A DNA stretch of 64,000 nt, from assembly GCA_038502055.1 (NCBI GenBank), contig JAXRKN010000041.1:149001-213000 (forward strand), given 5' to 3'. The translations under genes and the position numbers were made by a program. The notes beneath the pieces were generated by a model, which saw only the letters and a program-made list of their open reading frames with translations, did no database searches and was not told where the DNA came from. Of the stretch, positions 25,101 to 35,300 are shown in pieces; within the stretch, counting starts at the first letter, position 1, and every line of letters begins with the position of its first letter. The stretch is from Tanytarsus gracilentus. Taxonomy: Eukaryota; Arthropoda; Insecta; Diptera; Chironomidae.

Positions 25101-28100
25101 GATAATTATGATAATTATCAAATAAAATTTAAAATAATGAGAAATAATTAAAATAATTAGGATAGTTAGTATTATTAAATTTCTTATTTAGATAAAACTG
25201 ATGCGATGTTTACCTTGCAATGAGCAATTTTCAAAGCTTAGTATTAAGAAACACATGAAAAAAATTCACGCTACAAGTCGTCCTTATAACTGTGAACTTT
25301 GCAACGCTAGCTTCTATCGAATGGACGAGAGAATGAGTCACATGAAAATTGAGCATCAAAAATACTATAAATGTTCCATTTGCGATATTCAATTTTACAT
25401 GTCTTCCTTATTCGTTGATCATATGAAAACACTCCATGGTCAAAATATTAAAGCTCCAGTCTCGAACAAGGGAAAGACAGATGTAGATGTACCGATTGAA
25501 AGACTAAGATTTATTGCAAATAATGAACCTGTTTCAACTTGTCCGGGTATCATTCAAAAAAAGGTAATAATACAAAATACTGGGATATTAAGTTGAAATT
25601 GACGCTTTTTTCGGTGCGGGTTACTTTGGGTTGGTGTGACTCTCTCGCCAAAGCTAAAATTTTCAAACAAGAAGTATTTGAAAGAGAAACAACAAAGGAA
25701 GTTTTTCAAATACTTTTTAGTTTTATAAGTCACTTGACAAACTCGCTAATTGTCCCCAAAGTTTTAAAAAATATTACATTTTTTTCACAAAATAACTTTG
25801 GGTACTCTCTAGGGCGGGGCTTTAAGTTAAAATTTCACTATCTCTAAAACTTTAAAGATTTGACTTTAATCTTTCAGATTGTATTGTTTTTAAATTTTTT
25901 AACTTGCTAGTTTTTGCTTGACGTAACTTTTTTTTCAGAGCACTTTAGAAAAGTCGCACTTTCACAAAAGTTAATTTATTTAAATATGTTGCAAGCAAAT
26001 GTATAAAATATAAAACAAGATGGCATCATTAAAAACGTAATTTTTGAATACGGCCCGGGGTCTGTACGAAGGGTCAATCATATGTAACGTTTTTTTGAAA
26101 AACTAAATATGCCATCTTGTAGCTAATTTATTTTTACATAATACCTCATATTTAGTTTTATACATTTGCTTGCAACATTTTTAATTAAATTAACTTTTTT
26201 GAAAATGCGACTTTTCTAAAGGGCTCTGAAAAAAGTTACGTCAAGCAAAAAGTAGCAAGTTAAAAAATTTAAAAACAATACAATCTGAAAGATTAAAGTC
26301 AAATCTTTAAAGTTTTAGAGATAGTGAAATTTTAACTTAAAGCCCCGCCCTAGAGAGTACCCAAAGTTATTTTGTGAAAAAAATGTAATATTTTTTAAAA
26401 CTTTGGGGACGATTAACGAGTTTGTCAAGTGACTTAGAAAACTAAAAAGTATTTGAAAAACTTCTTTTGTTGTTTCTCTTTCAAATCCTTCTTGTTTGAA
26501 AATTTTAGCTTTGGTGAGAGAGTCACACCAACCCAAAGTAACCCGCACCGAAAAAAGCGTCAATTTCAACTTAATATCCCAATATAATTATGTAAATTGC
26601 AATAAATTAAAATATTTTGATTTAGAAAATAACTGACGAAAAAAATCTTATTGCTGACGATGCAGAAATGACAAGAGAGCAGTTTTTTAAAAAATTTCTG
26701 AGGGCTGTAAAGCCAGGAACTGACGACATCCAATTTGTAAAAGGTAATTTTATTATTTCTAATTATCCTAATTATTTTTTTAAAATTTATTTTGATAATT
26801 ATCTAATTATCCAAAAATTAAAATAATTAGAAATAATTAGAATAATTTAATTTCGGATTTAGATGGCGATCCACAAACGAGATGTACAGCTTGTCAAAAG
26901 GTTTTCTCTTCTAAAAACCGATACTTCCATGTGCTTCATAATCACGTTGTCAAAAGACCATTTGGCTGTGAGTTTTGCCAAATGCGATTCTTTACTTCTA
27001 GCAAACGAATCAAGCATATGACTTACAAACATCCCCAAAATTTATCGTGTTCTGAATGTATGGTACAATTTGAGAGGACCTTCACATACGCTTCGCACAT
27101 GAAAGAACATCACCAAACTATTGAGAATATTACTATTTGTGATGAGACACTAGATGTTCCAAATGATCAGCTAAGATACACCAAAAAATCGACATCCGTA
27201 CGAGAACTGTCAAGGTATTACTAAATTTCAAATTTTATCTCCTAATTTCTCATAAATTAATATCTATTAAACCAGAGAGCAGCAAAAGGATAACTTCGAT
27301 GCCGACAATCTGATTGACTGTTCAACCTCTTCTTCGGTTTTGACGCAAACATACGAACTAAAATGCAACAGTTGTAACCTTGAATTTGACTCATCAAGAA
27401 GCTACCGATCTCACATGCGTGATCATGGCACGAACACTGAATTTTTGATCAAGCAAGAACCAATTCCATTCAAAATAAAGCTACACGAAAAGCTCACGGA
27501 AAACAGCATCGATTGTGACTTATGCGATAAGAAATTCACCTCGAAATTTGCTTTAAACGCACATAAAAAGTTTAAACATGGACTTAATTTAGATGGCACA
27601 GCTGTTAATTCCAAGCGTAAAATCGACAAAAAAGTTAAGTTTGATGTTGAATGTGAGATTTGCAGTTTTTCTTCTTTTCGGCGTGACTACGTTGAGCACC
27701 ATATTAAGCAGGTCCATAAAGGCGAGTTTCACTGCAGTTTATGTGCGAGACAACTCAGCAACTATAATTATTTCCTTCATCACATGAGTACCCACAGATA
27801 TGAGTCGAAGGAGGAGGAAACGAACTATAGAAATGAAACTCCTTTCAAATGCAACCAATGCGAAAAACATTTCAAGTATGTTATTAAAACTCTAGTATAA
27901 ACGATTTCATTTAATTCTTTTTAAAAGGTATGAGAAGAATAAAGATGAACATCAAAGCACTAAGCATGGAGAGAATGTTAAAAAACGTTCCTTCTTTTGT
28001 AGTTATTGCAATGTAAGTTACCTTTCAAAAGGTAATTATGACATACACTTGGAAGGCTATAAGCATAAAAATCTACAAAATTTCCTGGATAACTCAAAAC

Positions 28101-28894
28101 TTGCGCACTTTAAAGAAGAACAAAAAAGAGGACATCCAATTATTCAAGTGGAGGACGGCCCACCGGAAGCCAAAAGACCTCGCCTCGAAGGGTTCTCAAA
28201 CAATTTAAACTCTGAAGATAAACTCGATTATTTAAAGTATCTTGAGCAATTGCCGAATGGTAATTATAAATGTGGGATTTGTGGAAAAACAAAATTATCT
28301 CGCAAATTCCTCCTTCATCATTTAAAGCAACACGAAGAAGTTCCAACATTTGATTGTAAAAAATGTCCAGAACGATTTGTTTTTAAAAGAAAGTACGATA
28401 AACACTTGAAAATGCATGGAAATGATAGTTCAATGGTTGGAGAGAGCAACGAAGAAGTCGAAAATAACAAGGAATTGATCTATAATGAGCATCCAAAATT
28501 CCAGGAAAATACAAAATCAATGTCGAAAGAAATACGTTGCGATGTTTGTAAAATTTATTTCAAGCTAACAATAATGTTAAACAAACATAACACCACGTGG
28601 CACTCGGATGAAAATCCCAACAAAGATCTCTCCATGCAAGAACAGAAGCAGAAAAACAAGGAAGACACAATCAAATTACATCGATGTGATTATTGTTCAG
28701 AAACGTATCATAAGCCGGATAAGTTGGATGAACATATCAGAATTGCTCACAATAATAAGTTTATTTGCAACAGATGTAATTTAGAATTCATTGAGCAGCA
28801 ATTCCTTGATAATCATCAAAAATTGTTTTGTATACATCGATTGCCATCTGTAAAAGAAGTAAAAGACCCCTCCAAGCTCATGAATGAACAATAA
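19173..28894 (+). CDS. Giant ZAD / C2H2 zinc-finger protein with seven repeated three-finger modules
   Basis: Fourteen exons: 19173-19316, 19419-19642, 19702-20059, 20126-21634, 22647-22814, 22881-23214, 23285-23391, 24116-24550, 24609-25058, 25192-25563, 26626-26743, 26863-27214, 27276-27875 and 27928-28894. They total 6138 nt, 2045 residues, with no phase conflict. The N-terminal ZAD has C6/C9 and C60/C63 (QCRTC, VCAIC), the usual zinc-binding dimerisation domain of insect regulators. Then come introductory C2H2 fingers and seven modules (roughly 356-440, 520-613, 708-806, 872-971, 1060-1160, 1226-1330, 1383-1490). Each has a (D/E)(E/D/Q)F.(.)(F/Y) lead-in, three fingers and then an acidic linker, usually with a DVP.E.LRF.AN-like motif. 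More C2H2 fingers follow to the C-terminus. A nuclear DNA-binding role is inferred. Exon 1 ends at a GC donor (GAG|GCAAGT). Introns 4, 7 and 10 contain mobile elements. No orthologue could be named. A split into two genes is possible but not indicated by the splice sites. Confidence 0.85.
21672..22628 (+). mobile_element. AGCTCCGC element in intron 4 of the zinc-finger gene
   Basis: It begins TTATAGCTCCGCTATATATT and ends GCGGAGCTATTGG...GCAGACCCATCTTGTT, so both ends carry an inverted ATAGCTCCGC motif. Inside are a unique half (CCTACGAGGAGTTAGAGCC, TTACTTTC repeats) and about five degenerate ~118-bp direct repeats with GGCTTCATGT...TTGAACTCGT. It has no coding capacity. Other copies: 35775-36773, 51743-52680, 10745-11480 (inverted) and 59179-59440 (truncated). 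The superfamily is unclear. Confidence 0.75.
23423..23969 (+). mobile_element. CCTGCGTG-family MITE carrying a nested insertion (intron 7)
   Basis: Outer ends are CCTGCGTGAGACATG and CATGTCCCAGGCAGG, flanked by an 8-bp duplication GGTTGTCG (23415-23422 and 23970-23977). Its middle is interrupted at ACAATTGT by the element at 23492-23869. It lies in intron 7 of the zinc-finger gene. Confidence 0.85.
23492..23869. mobile_element. Palindromic 378-bp MITE nested in the CCTGCGTG MITE
   Basis: The arms are long imperfect inverted repeats: ATGATATAACTCCACGC on the left, TGGAGTTATATCAT on the right, with TTAGTGGAGTTAATG in both orientations inside. It is flanked by ACAATTGT at 23484-23491 and 23870-23877, an 8-bp duplication of the host MITE sequence. 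That dates it as younger than its host element. Confidence 0.85.
25578..26584. mobile_element. Foldback element 1 (arms ~430 bp) in intron 10
   Basis: The left arm starts TGGGATATTAAGTTGAAATT and the right arm is its near-perfect reverse complement, ending CTTAATATCCCA. Open frames mirrored in the two arms are the same sequence read twice and are not genes. The central loop, about 26030-26110, includes TACGGCCCGGGGTCTG. It lies in intron 10 of the zinc-finger gene. It is related to 30590-31623. Confidence 0.9.
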
Positions 28895-30589
28895 TTAGGC
28901 CTATACGTAAGTTTATTATAAATTTAATATTGTTGGAATTTATCTTTTTGATCATGAGAAATTATTAATGAAAATAAATGATTAAACGAGATTGAATTTT
29001 AAAACTTTCATTAATATTTGGCGTATGGTAATGAAACCTATTGTCTTTTTATGTCTTATCTCGTTAAGTTTTTCTTTTTGCCAATATTTCAGGAATATTT
29101 TGAATTTGGAATAATTTGAAGAATTGTTTCTAAATTTATTTTGACTTGTCTTCATGTAAAGATATCATCCTGGCCTGCATCCTGGTAATAATATCTAAAT
29201 TTCTGAGCTAAAGAGCAACCATTATAATGCATTAAGCTTATTGCTGGAACTATTTTAAAAGTTTCACTTTTTATTATTAATTTCAATATTAATTTTAAAC
29301 AAGTAGGGATTAACGGTACGCTGCGTTCTCAGTTTCACTGTTCTCTTTGCAAAAAGCTCCACAGAACTCCGCTTTTTCAGTATGGTTACGCATTTGAATA
29401 ATTTTAGTTAATAGAGTGCGCTTTTGTTCCGCTGGTAAAATTAATTAAATATTTTTCTACTAACTCTTTGAACGAATTTATGTTTTTTCTATTCAAATCT
29501 ACTCAAAATTTTTTATAAAAAAACCATCCAAATGCGCTTATTTTCCCCTGGTTAAGTTATTTAAATTTTTTCTATCAACTCTCTGACTAAATCCATGCTT
29601 CCTCTATTAAAATCAACCACCAAATTGTAATTTTTATAAAAAATCATCCAAATGCGCTTATTTCCCCCTGGTTAAGTTAATTAAGTTTTCTCTATCGACT
29701 CTCTGACTAAATCCATGCTTCCTCTATTCAAACCAACTCAAAAACGTAATTTTTATAAAAAACCATCCAAATACGCTTTTTCCCCCCCTGATTAAGTCAA
29801 TTAACTTTTCTCATCCTCGGATATCATTGACTCATATAAAAATTAACTCTCAAAAAATTTCTCATTTTTTCTCTTTCCAAAATTTCTTACGCTCACCACG
29901 TGTTTCTCTCTCCCATATAATTTTTTTTTATATTTATATGTGGATTTATATTTATATGGAGTTCCACGCCCCCTGCTTATTTATTTAATTTAACTAACTT
30001 TAATGGGTCTGCGAGAATTTTCTAGTAACACAAAAGTTAAGTCATAAGAAGCAGAATCAAATAAAAAAATGTTTCAAAACCCACACGTGGGTGTTGCCGC
30101 GTAACCCGTGTGGCCTGTAGGCCTGCGACAAAAAACGTCTCCCGGATCCCGGATGCTAACAGCACTCTTTTGACGATCCTGCCTGACCTGGGCCATGGAT
30201 CATACAAGGGTGTGTACTTTTTAGATTTGTAATTCGATGGCCTTGCATTTGGCAAAAGTTCTAGATGGAAATAAGGCTTTTTGAGGGCAGAAGACAAAGA
30301 GAGTTTTCTATCAAGATCGAAAACAACATATAGCGTATCTATAATTTTAAGTTTTCAAGGAAGTTAAACAAAATATATCGAAATATAAAATTTATAATGA
30401 ACAATAAAATAATTATTTAGTACTTTTCCGTGCGGAATGTCTAATTAACGAGAAGGGAGAGTTTTAAACGTTTTTTTTTAAAATTTTATTAAAAAAATAA
30501 GTGAAGATTAAAATTTCCCCTAAATTTTCATTGGATTCTTATTAGAGTGTTATGAAATACATTGCTACAAACGTGGAGTTTTATTTTTT
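28895..30589. other. Intergenic, repeat-rich, upstream of gek
   Basis: No gene was recognised. An AATAAA-like signal for the zinc-finger gene lies at about 28973. The region then holds pieces of a dispersed repeat (29200-29300), the tandem array 29430-29810 and an inverted copy of the GTAACCCACG repeat (30050-30190). The 86-codon open frame at 30037-30297 is that repeat. Confidence 0.55.
29430..29810. repeat. Tandem array, three ~120-bp units
   Basis: Each unit contains CTCTTTGAACG or CTCTCTGACTAAATCCATGC, TATTCAAA/TATTAAAA, CCATCCAAATGCGCTTATTT and CCCCTGGTTAAGTTA. The same unit recurs as about two copies at 57060-57310, more than 27 kb away. Confidence 0.75.
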
Positions 30590-31623
30590 TATTGGGATTG
30601 TTCCTTGAAATTTAGCGCTCTATCCGTGCTCCATTTTTTTGCTTGATTTGCCTTAATTAATAAAGCTAAAATTTTAAAACAAAAAGTATTTTGAAGAGTA
30701 ACAACAAAGGAAGTTTTTCAAATACTTTAAAATTTTCTAAGTCACTTGACAAACTCGCTAATCGTCCCCAAAGTTTTAAAAAATATTACTTTTTTTTCAC
30801 AAATTAACTTTAGGTACTCTCTAGGGCGGGCCTTTAAGTTAAAAATTTCATTATCTCTTAAACTTTAAAGATTTGACTTCAATCTTTCAGATTATATCAC
30901 TTTTAAATTTTTTCACTTGCTACTTTTTCCTTGACGTAACTTTTTTCAGAGCCCTTTAGAAAAATCGCATTTTCAAAAAAGTTAATTTAATTAAAAATGT
31001 TGCAAGCAAATGTATAAAACTAAATATGAGGTATTATGTAAAAATAAATTAGCTTCAAGATGGCATATTTAGTTTTTCAAAAAAACGTTACATATGATTG
31101 ACCCTTCGTACAGACCCCGGGCCGTATTCAAAAATTACGTTTTTAATGATGCCATCTTGTAGCTAATTTATTTTTACATAATACCTCATATTTAGTTTTA
31201 TACATATGCTTGCAACATATTTAATTAAATTAACTTTATTGAAAATGCGACTTTTCTAAAGGGCTCTGAAAAAAGTTACGTCAAGCAAAAACTAGCAAGT
31301 GAAAAAATTTAAAAACGATATAATCTGAAAGATTGAAGTCAAATCTTTAAAGTTTTAGAGAAAGTGAAATTTTTAACTTAAAGGCCCGCCCTAGAGAGTA
31401 CCCAAAGTTAATATGTGAAAAAAATGTAATATTTTTTAAAACTTTGGGGACGATTAGCGAGTTTGTCAAGTGACTTAGAAAATTATAAAGTATTTGAAAA
31501 ACTACCTTTGTTGTTACTCTTCCAAATACTTTTTTTGAAAATTTTAGCTTTATTAATTAAGGTAAACCAAGCAAAAGAATGGAGCATGGATAGAACGCTA
31601 AATTTCAAGGAACAATCCCAATA
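30590..31623. mobile_element. Foldback element 2, related to element 1 but with different outer ends
   Basis: The left arm starts TATTGGGATTGTTCCTTGAA and the right arm ends TTCAAGGAACAATCCCAATA. From AAAGCTAAAATTTT inward both arms match element 1. The outermost ~65 bp differ from element 1 but match each other. The loop is present in the opposite orientation to element 1. Noncoding. Confidence 0.88.
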
Positions 31624-32354
31624 TAATTAATTAATAACTTATTATGAACCGTTTTGTCGAATTGTCAACCGCTCTTGCCGAAATTGCCGAAAACGCCAAA
31701 TATATTATGGAAATGCCGAGAATAAAATTGCTTTACCTAAATCAATTCGGCTCTCTCGTTATCCCCTCAAATCATTCACAATAAATTACTTGAAGTTCAC
31801 CAAACGGTTCAATGAATTTTGTAAATTCGCATGTTTTCGCATGTAATACAAACTCTCTCGGATTCTCATATACTACTAAACATTCAGAGGGTTAGTTGTA
31901 TTGGTAATTTTTTTTCGAGAATTTTGAAGTAATTTTAAAATTTCAATTTGGCAGCAAATTTAATGCTTTCATTTATTAAAATTATTTAATTTAAGTGCTC
32001 TAAACAATGTGAAGGTCATTTTTTCTTTGCACTATCAAATTAAGTGATAAGTAAGTGTCGTTGAGTTTTTTTCTCAATAATAATAAATCTTCATTAGAAA
32101 CGACTTTATATATTGTAATTAATTAAAATAAAAGTTCAGAAAGAATTGAAAAGAGAGAATTCATCGAGAGTTTCGTGATAAAGAAATAATAGGAAAACGA
32201 ATATTTGCAAATTATTGATTTTTCAAGTAATGAATGAAAAAAAAATATATAGCCATTTCCTGGAAAGACATACAATCGAATTGTTTTAATTAATAGGAAC
32301 TGCATGTAACAAAAGAAGAGGACAATATCTAGCAACTACAAATTAAAAGTAATC
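31624..32354. other. gek upstream region
   Basis: No gene or repeat was recognised. It should contain the gek promoter and 5' UTR. No motif is decisive. Confidence 0.45.
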
Positions 32355-35300
32355 ATGAATGAAGGCAAATGTATGGGTATGAGTGGTATAGACTACTTGA
32401 AAAGACAGAAAATCTTGGAAGACCTTATATATGACAACAATGCAAAAAAGCTAAAGCAGCATGTGGAGTTTTTAACGAGCATTGTTGCCATCACGAGCTC
32501 AACCAGCAATTTATCGGAATCCCTCAACTCAGGAAAAATTCTAAGCATCGAAACTCTACTGGATGCGATCATCATTCTCTACGATGAATGTTCAACATCA
32601 TCGTTACGCCGTGAAAAGAGCGTCTCGGATTTTGTTGAAATGAGTAAGAATTTTAGACGGAGAATTATTTTCAAAAACTTATTACTATTTTTATTAATTT
32701 TTTGTTTTAGTGAGAAATCCTATTGGCTTATTGAAACAGCTTCGATTAGGTGTCAGTGATTTTGAGACTATTAAAACCATTGGCCGTGGTGCCTTTGGTG
32801 AGGTTTGTTTAGTGAGAATGAAAAATAATAATGAAGTGTTCGCTATGAAGGTGAGTATTAATATTTTTTATTCAATATTTTTTCATTACATTTTTTAACA
32901 ACATGTACATACAAGATCTTAAACAAATGGGAAATGCTTAAACGTGCCGAAACCGCTTGCTTTCGCGAGGAACGTGATGTGCTGGTGTTTGGAAATAGTG
33001 ACTGGATAACCAACCTACATTATGCGTTTCAAGACGATACTAATCTCTACTTAATCATGGAGTTTTATCCGGGTGGCGATTTATTGACTCTTCTAAGCAA
33101 GTTTGAAGATCGTTTAAATGAGGAAATGACTCGTTTTTATGTAGCCGAAATGATTTTAGCCATTGACAGTGTCCATAGTCTAAACTACGTACATAGGGAC
33201 GTAAAAGTTGATAACATTGTTCTTGATGCTAAAGGGCATATTAGATTGGCCGATTTTGGCTCATGTTTGCGAATGAACAATGGAAAGGTTCAATCAAATG
33301 TGGCGGTAGGAACGCCTGACTACATCTCCCCAGAAATTCTTCGTGCCATGGAAGATGGAAAGGGAAAATATGGAACTGAATGTGATTGGTGGTCTCTGGG
33401 TGTATGTATGTATGAAATGCTCTTTGGTGAAACTCCATTTTATGCCGAGAGTCTCGTTGAAACATATGGAAAGATCATGAACCATAAGCAGAGCTTTGAT
33501 TTCCCACCCGAAGACCTAGAGTTTCCAGTGAGTCAAAAGGCGAAAGATCTCATTCGTAATCTAATTTGCGCACCAGAAACCCGACTTGGTAAAAATGGAA
33601 TTGATGACTTTAAGGCTCATCCTTGGTTTGAGGGCGTAAATTGGAACACTCTGAGGGAAAGTCAAGCTCCTTATATTCCATTGACATCTAGTCCGACAGA
33701 CACGTCAAACTTTGACGTTGATGATACGGAGAATCGAGCTATAGAAGCTCTCGCTCCAACAAGTAATCCTATTTTCTCAGGACATCATCTGCCTTTTATT
33801 GGATTTACATTTACAAAAAACAGTTGCCTGTCCGACTTGGGAAAGGTGATGTATAGCAACAGAACTGTAGTTGAAAATCCATTTCCTTCCATTGCGTATA
33901 AGCAGAGTACAAATCCGTTTGAAGAGAAACAGCGTTTTAGTCCTGACGCCGACTATCGAAAGCATCAAGATGAGATAAATGTGCTCACTAAACGAAATGG
34001 AGAACTTGAAAGTCAATTAAAAAGCTACGAAGCTCAGCAATTTCAAATAGCCGCATTAGATTCAAATGGTCAATTAGAATTTAGCTTTCATGAAGCAGAA
34101 AAGATCATAAGAACGTTGAGATATGAGAAGGAGGAACTGCAAAAAAAAGCAACAGATTTACAAGAACAATTGAAGTTTCAGGAAAAAGAACTCACGGATG
34201 CGGTTACGCAAAGAAAGCTTGCCATGAACGAGTACACGGAAGTTAACAATAAGCTTTCGGATTTACGAACACAAAAGCAAAAGATTTCAAGACAAGTTCG
34301 TGATAAGGAAGAGGAATTGGAAGTGGCTATGCAAAAAATTGACTCCATGAGGAATGAGGTACGACGAGCCGAGAAGAGTAGACGAGAAATGGAAATGAAA
34401 ATACAAGAGCTGGAGACGTCGAGAGAATGTTTCGACGGATGTCGTAGGAATTCTGATTTGGGATCATCACAATCTATCGGAGGTCTCTCATCAGAAACGT
34501 TCCGGCTCGAAATAGAAAGAATGGAGATTGAATTTACTGAGAAGTTGAATCAGCAGCAATCACGTTATAATCAAGAAGTGACAATAGTACGTAATCAACT
34601 GGCGGAAATTGAAAGTCATCGTAACATGCTACACATTGAATTACAAGAACGTACAACCAATTTTAGAAATGATGGAGCAAACAATGACTCGGACGATGTT
34701 ATTGCGGAGATAAGAAAACGACATGAACGTGAAATGAAAATGCTCCTGGAGGATAATAAAAAGTTATTAAAGGAATTGGAGATGATTAGCGAGAGTAATC
34801 GACACTTGAAGGCTGATAGAATTCAAATTAAGAGTGAGCTAGAGGAGATGCGTAATAAACAGCAGGCATTTTCTCAATGGGAAAATCAAATAACCGAAAT
34901 TATCCAGTGGGTCAGTGATGAGAAGGATGCCAGGGTTTATCTTCAAGCGTTAGCAACAAAAATGACTGACGAACTTGACTACTTAAAAACCGCTAGTCAG
35001 AACTCGGTGGAGAAAAATTGGCGTAACAGACGCTCCCAGAAACTTGACAAAATGGAACTTCTTAATCTCTCGCAGAACCTTCAGAGTGAAATTCAGGCAA
35101 AGACCGCCATATCAGATGAGCTGAGTCGTACAAGAATGGAGTTAACAGCATCACAAAAGGATATTAAAGAAATTAGACAGTTATTAGGTAAATAGCAACC
35201 TTACATTTTCATACTTTGAATTTAAGAGATGTTATAAGAAATGTTTAATTGATAATAAAACTTAATTCAACAGAAAATGCAAATTTAGAAATTAAAATAA

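Noticed and set aside
25539..25847. 102-codon open frame, and its mirror of 84 codons at 26315-26569
   Set aside because: The two encode nearly the same peptide because they are the two arms of one foldback element; there is no family resemblance.
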